64,000 nt of DNA from Ignavibacteria bacterium. GTDB taxonomy: Bacteria > Bacteroidota > Ignavibacteria > Kapaibacteriales > UBA4661. The notes under the pieces are model-generated. The model was not told where the DNA came from, did no database searches, and saw only the letters and a list, made by a program, of their open reading frames with translations. Location of the stretch: positions 124,001 to 188,000 of the forward strand of contig JACVZY010000081.1 in the NCBI GenBank assembly GCA_014654705.1. Reading direction: 5' to 3'. How positions within the stretch are numbered: the stretch's first letter is position 1; each line of letters opens with the position of its first letter. Position numbers and translations under genes: made by a program. Of the stretch, positions 58,699 to 64,000 are shown in pieces.

Positions 58699-60560
58699 TG
58701 ACAAGCCTGCAAGTAACTTCGCCGGAACGACTTCTGCCCGAAGAGCAGTGGCGCATTTTTCCTTGTGGCGACTCGGCGCTTACGATTGAATGTGCGAATG
58801 AAATTTCGCTGTCGGCATATCATAAGGTGCAAAGCCTTCGCCGATTGCTTGAATCGCACGTGCTCAGCGGTGTATGCGAGATGGTTCCTGCCTTTACGAC
58901 GCTTACGCTGGTTATTGATATTGTCAAGCTATCCTCTCTCTCCGCCACCGACAGTCCTTCTCAGTTTGTGCTTGAGCAGCTCCAAAGGCTTCTGCAAACG
59001 TATGATGCAGAGTATTTCTCCGAAAGCGTTGCAAGTGCCGCACAAAGCGCTATACAAAGCATGGAGCAAACCACAGAACGAACAATTCCCGTTTGTTATG
59101 AAGCGGAGTATGCGCCAGACCTGCAAGAACTGGCATCAAGCCTTCGTCTGAGTACGGAAGAGGTTATCAGGCTGCACACCGAATCGGAATACCATGTAGC
59201 GATGCTCGGCTTCACACCCGGATTCCCATACTTGCTGGGTTTGAACGCGCTTCTTGCCGCGCCGCGCAAGCAAACGCCGCGCTTGCACGTTCCGGCGGGC
59301 GCAGTCGGTATTGCGGGCGCACAAACGGGAATTTATCCGCTTGCCTCGCCCGGCGGCTGGAATATTATCGGGCAAACACCCTTGCGCCTTTTTTCGCCGG
59401 AAGCCTCTTCGCCAACGCTCTTCAAAGCAGGCGACAGGGTAAGGTTTTACGCGGTTTCAAAGGCGGAATGTGAGCGTCTTGCCTCTGCTGTTGCAGTAAG
59501 TAGAGTCTATGAGCCGTCCAATCCAACGGCACGGATTCTTCAGACGGGTTTACTGGCAACGATTCAAGACGCGGGGCGCTTTGGATGGCGAGAGTATGGT
59601 GTTCCTCAAAGCGGTGCTGCCGACATTGACTCGCTTACTCTGGCAAATATTCTTGTCGGCAACGACCGTAATGAAGCGGCATTGGAGATACTGCCGGGTG
59701 GATTTACCGTCAGTTTCGAGCAAGATACGCTGATTGCGCTCACGGGTGCTGACATGAGTGCCGAAGCAACATTGAACAGAATTACCAAGCTGCTCCCCAG
59801 TTACCGTCCTGTCCTCATGCGATCCGGTGCAACACTGCGGATGAAGAATCCGCAGAGCGGTCTTCGGTCGTATATTGCATTTGCAGGCGGCATAGATACG
59901 CCATTGTCGTTGGGAAGTCGTAGCACATACGAGCGGGCAGGTTTGGGAGGAATAGGTGGTAGAGCGCTGCAAAAGGGAGATGTGATAGGATGCAAACCGA
60001 ATACCCCCCAAAACGCCGCAGTGATGCGTTTTTTCAATCCTAGCAGTACAGCCCAAAGTGCCTTGCAAGTCTTACCGTTTCTTGCCACACGGTGGTCGCT
60101 TCATGCGGGGCTTGTTTCGGGCAAGCGCTCTTCTGTTACCTTGCGTGTTATACGGGGGGCTGAATATGATAACCTCACCGAAGTAAGTAAAGAAGCGCTC
60201 TTCGGGCAGCGTCTCCGTGTTTTGCCAAATTCTGACCGCATGGGGCTTCGCCTCAGAACTGAGCAAGAGGGAGGCTTTACAGCCAATACCGCACAACAGC
60301 TTGTTTCCCGCGCCGTCATGCTCGGCACGGTGCAGCTGCCGCCGGACGGTCAGCCGATTGTGTTGCTTGCCGACAGTCAGACTACGGGCGGTTATCCTGT
60401 GATAGCGCACGTCATTAGCGTGGATGTGCCGCGTGCTGCGCAAGTAAGGGCAAATGACTACATCATTTTTGAAGAAATTGCGCTTGAAGAGGCGCAAAAA
60501 TTGTATATTGAGCGTGAACGTTCATGGAACGTGCTTGCACGCGGCATCCAATCGCGATAA
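58698..60560 (+). CDS. pxpBC: 5-oxoprolinase subunits B and C fused (KipI-KipA)
   Basis: KipI half GFTPGFPYLLGLN...PAGAVGIAGAQTGIYPLASPGGWNIIG; KipA half LLATIQDAGRFGWREYGVPQSGAAD. Confidence 0.9.
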   Translation: MTSLQVTSPERLLPEEQWRIFPCGDSALTIECANEISLSAYHKVQSLRRLLESHVLSGVCEMVPAFTTLTLVIDIVKLSSLSATDSPSQFVLEQLQRLLQTYDAEYFSESVASAAQSAIQSMEQTTERTIPVCYEAEYAPDLQELASSLRLSTEEVIRLHTESEYHVAMLGFTPGFPYLLGLNALLAAPRKQTPRLHVPAGAVGIAGAQTGIYPLASPGGWNIIGQTPLRLFSPEASSPTLFKAGDRVRFYAVSKAECERLASAVAVSRVYEPSNPTARILQTGLLATIQDAGRFGWREYGVPQSGAADIDSLTLANILVGNDRNEAALEILPGGFTVSFEQDTLIALTGADMSAEATLNRITKLLPSYRPVLMRSGATLRMKNPQSGLRSYIAFAGGIDTPLSLGSRSTYERAGLGGIGGRALQKGDVIGCKPNTPQNAAVMRFFNPSSTAQSALQVLPFLATRWSLHAGLVSGKRSSVTLRVIRGAEYDNLTEVSKEALFGQRLRVLPNSDRMGLRLRTEQEGGFTANTAQQLVSRAVMLGTVQLPPDGQPIVLLADSQTTGGYPVIAHVISVDVPRAAQVRANDYIIFEEIALEEAQKLYIERERSWNVLARGIQSR

Positions 60561-60603
60561 GAGCAGCCTGCAAGCCAAATAAACAGGTCTTTTCTTTGGC
60601 TCA

Positions 60604-61431
60604 ATGCTTTTTGTTCGTGGCAGTATGCTCACTGAATTCAAACCCCGAAAATTTACCGACCTTGCCCTCAAGCCGCGTATAGACCTCAATTGTGATATTG
60701 GGGAAGGCTTCGGTGCGTACACCATCGGCAATGACGATGCACTTTTGAAATTGGCAACATCGGTCAATATTGCCTGCGGTTTTCATGGTGGCGACGCAGC
60801 CGTGATGCGCCGCACGGTGGGGCTTGCAGTCGAACATGGTGTAGCTATTGGTGCTCATCCGGGATTGCCTGATTTGGCGGGCTTCGGAAGGCGCACAATG
60901 CAGGTCTCGCCGCAAGAAGTGTACGATATGGCACTCTACCAAATTGGCGCTTTGGAAGGTTTTGTGCGGGCTGCAGACGGCGCTATGACTCACGTGAAGC
61001 CGCACGGTGCGCTCTACAATATGCTTGCTGTCGCGCCAGAACTTGCCGAAGCCTTTGCGCAAGCTGTACGGGACTTTGATACAAGTCTTATTCTTGTGGG
61101 CATGGCTGCCAGTGCTTTGACGGCTGCCGGAGAGCGAATCAATCTCCGCACAGCGCATGAGGCGTTTGCTGACCGCACGTATCAGCCAGACGGTTCGCTT
61201 ACACCCCGCACGCATCCTAATGCTCTGATGAAATCTACCGGTGAAGCCGTTGCGCAGGCTGTTGGTATTGCTCTTTACCAGAAGGCAGTTGCGGTGGATG
61301 ATTCAGAACTAACTATCAAAGCGCATACAATCTGTCTCCATGGCGATTCTCCTGATAGCGCTAAGTTTGCTCGTGCAGTCGTGCGTGGCTTGCGGGCGGC
61401 GGGCATTGAGCTTCGCTCGCTCATTCGCTAA
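60604..61431 (+). CDS. pxpA: 5-oxoprolinase subunit A (LamB/YcsF family)
   Basis: IDLNCDIGEGFGAYTIGNDDALLKLATSVNIACGFHGGD...HVKPHGALYNM. Start may be 60625. Confidence 0.93.
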   Translation: MLFVRGSMLTEFKPRKFTDLALKPRIDLNCDIGEGFGAYTIGNDDALLKLATSVNIACGFHGGDAAVMRRTVGLAVEHGVAIGAHPGLPDLAGFGRRTMQVSPQEVYDMALYQIGALEGFVRAADGAMTHVKPHGALYNMLAVAPELAEAFAQAVRDFDTSLILVGMAASALTAAGERINLRTAHEAFADRTYQPDGSLTPRTHPNALMKSTGEAVAQAVGIALYQKAVAVDDSELTIKAHTICLHGDSPDSAKFARAVVRGLRAAGIELRSLIR

Positions 61432-61453
61432 ATTTTCTTTCCAAACATCTTCT

Positions 61454-63589
61454 ATGATATTGTCAAAAACCTCTCCAATGCTACTTCTGAAGCAAGGTGT
61501 ATTACTTTTGTTGCTTCTTGCGTTCTCAAGCGCTTCTTCGCTATTTGCACAATCGGAAAGCAGCATTTGGTCTCGGCTTGGGTCGCCGCCGCCGCGTATT
61601 ACCGGCATTGTAGCGTTCGCCGATACGGTGCTTATTTCAACCGAAAATGGTGCATACAGCATAACGACAACAGCCACATCGTGGACGTTTCAGCCTCTTG
61701 TGCCCCACGGGCGCTTGCTCCGAAGTGCCTCCGGTGAGATTATCGCAGTGGGCGCAAATGTGTGGGTGTATAGCACCAATGCCGGAGCATGGCGTATTTC
61801 CACGAATTCTGCGCTCACAGTGCTTTCGCAAAGCCTACCGAGTGTTCTGCCAACGGTCACACAAGCAACAGTGAGGATGCCAGACGGGTACGACATAGCC
61901 GTAACGAGCGGCGGCGTTGCTGTGCGGCAAGATAGTGTGTGGCGCAAAGTACTTGATTCACCGTTTAATGGTACACGCAAAATTGTCGGTTTTGCGCGGC
62001 TGGGGCTGCGATTGTACATCGCAACCGAGCTCGGTGTGGTCTGTGGCGAAGAAATAAGTGTCACCAAGCCGAGTCCCTTTGAACCACTAGCATATAAGCG
62101 CTTTGCGTGGAAACCGTGCGACGACGGATTGGCGAAAATATTCAGTACCGTGCAGACGTTTGCACGGTGGATGACAATTGAAAACTCGTGGTTTTCTGCG
62201 GACTCCGGGCGCACGTGGTTCTATCGGGCAGTGGATTCAGTAAAAGCAGTGACTCTCGCTCCAACGCGGGACTCTTCGATACTTGCGTTGAGTGCAAACG
62301 GAATTCTGCGTTCGCGGAATGTGGGCGTAACGTGGTCGAATGTCGGTTTTATGCTGCCGCGTGGGATTCGGTGGTTTCAAGACTTTCGTACAAAGCGCAT
62401 ATTGCCTTGCATTGTGGGTACAAGTGGAACAGTGGGTAATAATGCCAGCACTACATTGACGTTTTTTGCTCAAGACACAACGCAGCAGCGACTGCGCCCT
62501 ACACACGTGGTGGAATCATACGACGGCGGCTTGACGTGGCAAATGGTGGTTGTAAGCGGCTTGCCGGATAATGTGGCAATGAGCGGCATCGTCCAAAGTT
62601 CTCGTGGATTCTTGTTTGCAAGCGATGCTGCTTTTCAGCGCCCAACGCTGTATCGCTCCGGCGATGGCGGCAAAACATGGCAAACGCTCCCTGTGGGGCG
62701 AGTGCCGGAGGCACTTGCGGTGCATCCCACGACGGGAACGCTCTTGCTAAGCGGCTCTCCTGTGATGCGCTCCGGCGATGATGGGCTGACCTGGACGGCG
62801 GTGGAAGGACTTCCATTCCGCACCGGTGGTCGTTTTGAGGGCGCAAGCGAGTTTGCGTTTAGCTCGGCGAGTACGGTTTTGCTGAACATACGCAATGTTG
62901 GTTTGTTCCGTTCTAGCGATGGCGGGCGTTCTTTTGGAAAGCAAAAAATCGCTTTGTCTGATGTGTACACGCTTCGCAGCCTACCAAATGGTGACGTTCT
63001 TGCTCTTGGCGTGGATACGACAAGCGGACGGGCGCGAAGTATAGCTTGGAATTCTACAAACGGTGGTTTGTCGTGGGAACGGCTTGAAAACGGCTTTCCT
63101 GCTCATCAGAATTTTCTTCTGACCGATATTGTTGTTGCATCGAATAATGAAGCGCTTGCACTCAGCAGTCACGGTATTTTCCGCCTCAATCGCTCAAAAG
63201 CACGCACTAAAGCTGCTGTACAGCAAAGCGCTTTACAGCAAATCGCTTCAGAGCAAAGTGCTTCAGAACAGTTGTCTTTATTACCTTCATTGCTTGATGG
63301 CGAGCGCAGTCTTTCTCAACCTCGCACGCTGACCCTTGCTCCAAATCCCGCACAAAATCACGTTGTTCTTTCAATAGCGCTCTCTAGTCCAACGTCGGTA
63401 ACGTGTGAAATTTTTACGCGGCGCGGGGAATTATTGCAGACTACTGTGCATGACGCATTACCAAGCGGTTCTCAGTTATTAACGCTTGACGTTAGTGGGC
63501 TGCCGAGCGGTCAGTATTTCTGCCGAGTTCAGACTGGAAGTATTTCTCACGCTACCTCTCAAGTCACTTCTTTTGTCATTATCCGATGA
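61454..63589 (+). CDS. T9SS-secreted BNR/sortilin-like repeat protein
   Basis: Repeated S.DGG.TW / SGDGGKTWQ motifs; LTLAPNPAQNHVVLSIAL...GQYFCRVQTGSISHATSQVTSFVIIR; start corrected from 61340 (signal peptide). Confidence 0.87.
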   Translation: MILSKTSPMLLLKQGVLLLLLLAFSSASSLFAQSESSIWSRLGSPPPRITGIVAFADTVLISTENGAYSITTTATSWTFQPLVPHGRLLRSASGEIIAVGANVWVYSTNAGAWRISTNSALTVLSQSLPSVLPTVTQATVRMPDGYDIAVTSGGVAVRQDSVWRKVLDSPFNGTRKIVGFARLGLRLYIATELGVVCGEEISVTKPSPFEPLAYKRFAWKPCDDGLAKIFSTVQTFARWMTIENSWFSADSGRTWFYRAVDSVKAVTLAPTRDSSILALSANGILRSRNVGVTWSNVGFMLPRGIRWFQDFRTKRILPCIVGTSGTVGNNASTTLTFFAQDTTQQRLRPTHVVESYDGGLTWQMVVVSGLPDNVAMSGIVQSSRGFLFASDAAFQRPTLYRSGDGGKTWQTLPVGRVPEALAVHPTTGTLLLSGSPVMRSGDDGLTWTAVEGLPFRTGGRFEGASEFAFSSASTVLLNIRNVGLFRSSDGGRSFGKQKIALSDVYTLRSLPNGDVLALGVDTTSGRARSIAWNSTNGGLSWERLENGFPAHQNFLLTDIVVASNNEALALSSHGIFRLNRSKARTKAAVQQSALQQIASEQSASEQLSLLPSLLDGERSLSQPRTLTLAPNPAQNHVVLSIALSSPTSVTCEIFTRRGELLQTTVHDALPSGSQLLTLDVSGLPSGQYFCRVQTGSISHATSQVTSFVIIR

Positions 63590-63608
63590 CTGCTTCCTTG
63601 ATAATTCC

Positions 63609-64000
63609 ATGAAGAACAATTCTACCACGTCCCGCACAACCGCACTGGCGGGAGCGGCATTTCTCATGGCAACCTCGGCGATTGGTCCGGGTTTTTTGAC
63701 GCAAACTGCTGTCTTTACGCAAAAACTCGGAGCAGATTTTGCCGTTGTTATTGCACTTTCAACGTTTCTTGATATTGCTGCGCAGCTTACCATTTGGCGT
63801 GTCATTGCGGCATCGCGTATGAGGGCGCAGGATATTGCAAACAAAGTCGTGCCGGGAAGTGGTCTTGTCTTGGCGCTGGTGGTTGCGATGGGGGGCTTTC
63901 TTTTCAACATTGGCAATGTGGCAGGAGCGGGCTTGGGAATGATGAGTGCTACGGGTATTTCAGTTGAGACGGGAGCCGTCATCAGCGCTGCGATGGCTGC
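63609..64000 (+). CDS. NRAMP-family transporter, 3' end beyond window
   Basis: Open frame MKNNSTTSRTTALAGAAFLMATSAIGPGFLTQTAVFTQKLGADFAVVIALSTFLDIAAQ... to the window edge; absent from the ORF track because it is open-ended. Confidence 0.8.
   Translation, partial: MKNNSTTSRTTALAGAAFLMATSAIGPGFLTQTAVFTQKLGADFAVVIALSTFLDIAAQLTIWRVIAASRMRAQDIANKVVPGSGLVLALVVAMGGFLFNIGNVAGAGLGMMSATGISVETGAVISAAMA

Noticed and set aside
1-64000. CRISPR array, prophage or complete IS element
   Set aside because: No regularly spaced repeats with unique spacers, no phage structural genes, and only relic or MITE-like mobile sequences were seen.

Overview
Accessory/surface-protein-rich 64 kb from a bacterium of the Bacteroidota/Chlorobi-Kapabacteria type. 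Lineage is inferred from T9SS-type C-terminal sorting domains, TTG-N19/20-TAnnTTTG-like promoters and family content; it is not proven. Main contents: (1) a left-truncated VCBS/IPT-TIG/LRR/ASPM-like T9SS protein; (2) VanX-type and M15C D-Ala peptidases flanking a YtqB-like methyltransferase; (3) a minus-strand locus (about 9.1-29 kb) where giant T9SS beta-propeller/choice-of-anchor proteins alternate with double-OmpA outer-membrane proteins. This locus has a 2.3 kb identical tract between two giants, a deletion relic of a third OmpA gene, a MITE-like element with a 5-bp TSD, and heptamer tandem repeats after stop codons; (4) lysA, sppA, crcB, folC, tRNA-Ser(GCU) and other housekeeping genes; (5) a decay patch at 42.5-44.1 kb with an ISAs1-like transposase relic and a truncated quinone oxidoreductase; (6) a persulfide/sulfur operon (Crp/Fnr regulator with a C-x5-C motif, CstB-like MBL-rhodanese protein, thioredoxin, YeiH exporter, two rhodaneses); (7) a signalling cluster (two TPR-adenylate cyclases, a receiver-histidine kinase, a propeller-histidine kinase) translationally coupled to a pxpBC/pxpA 5-oxoprolinase operon and an NRAMP-type transporter that runs off the right edge. 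All calls come from reading the sequence and supplied translations; no searches were run.
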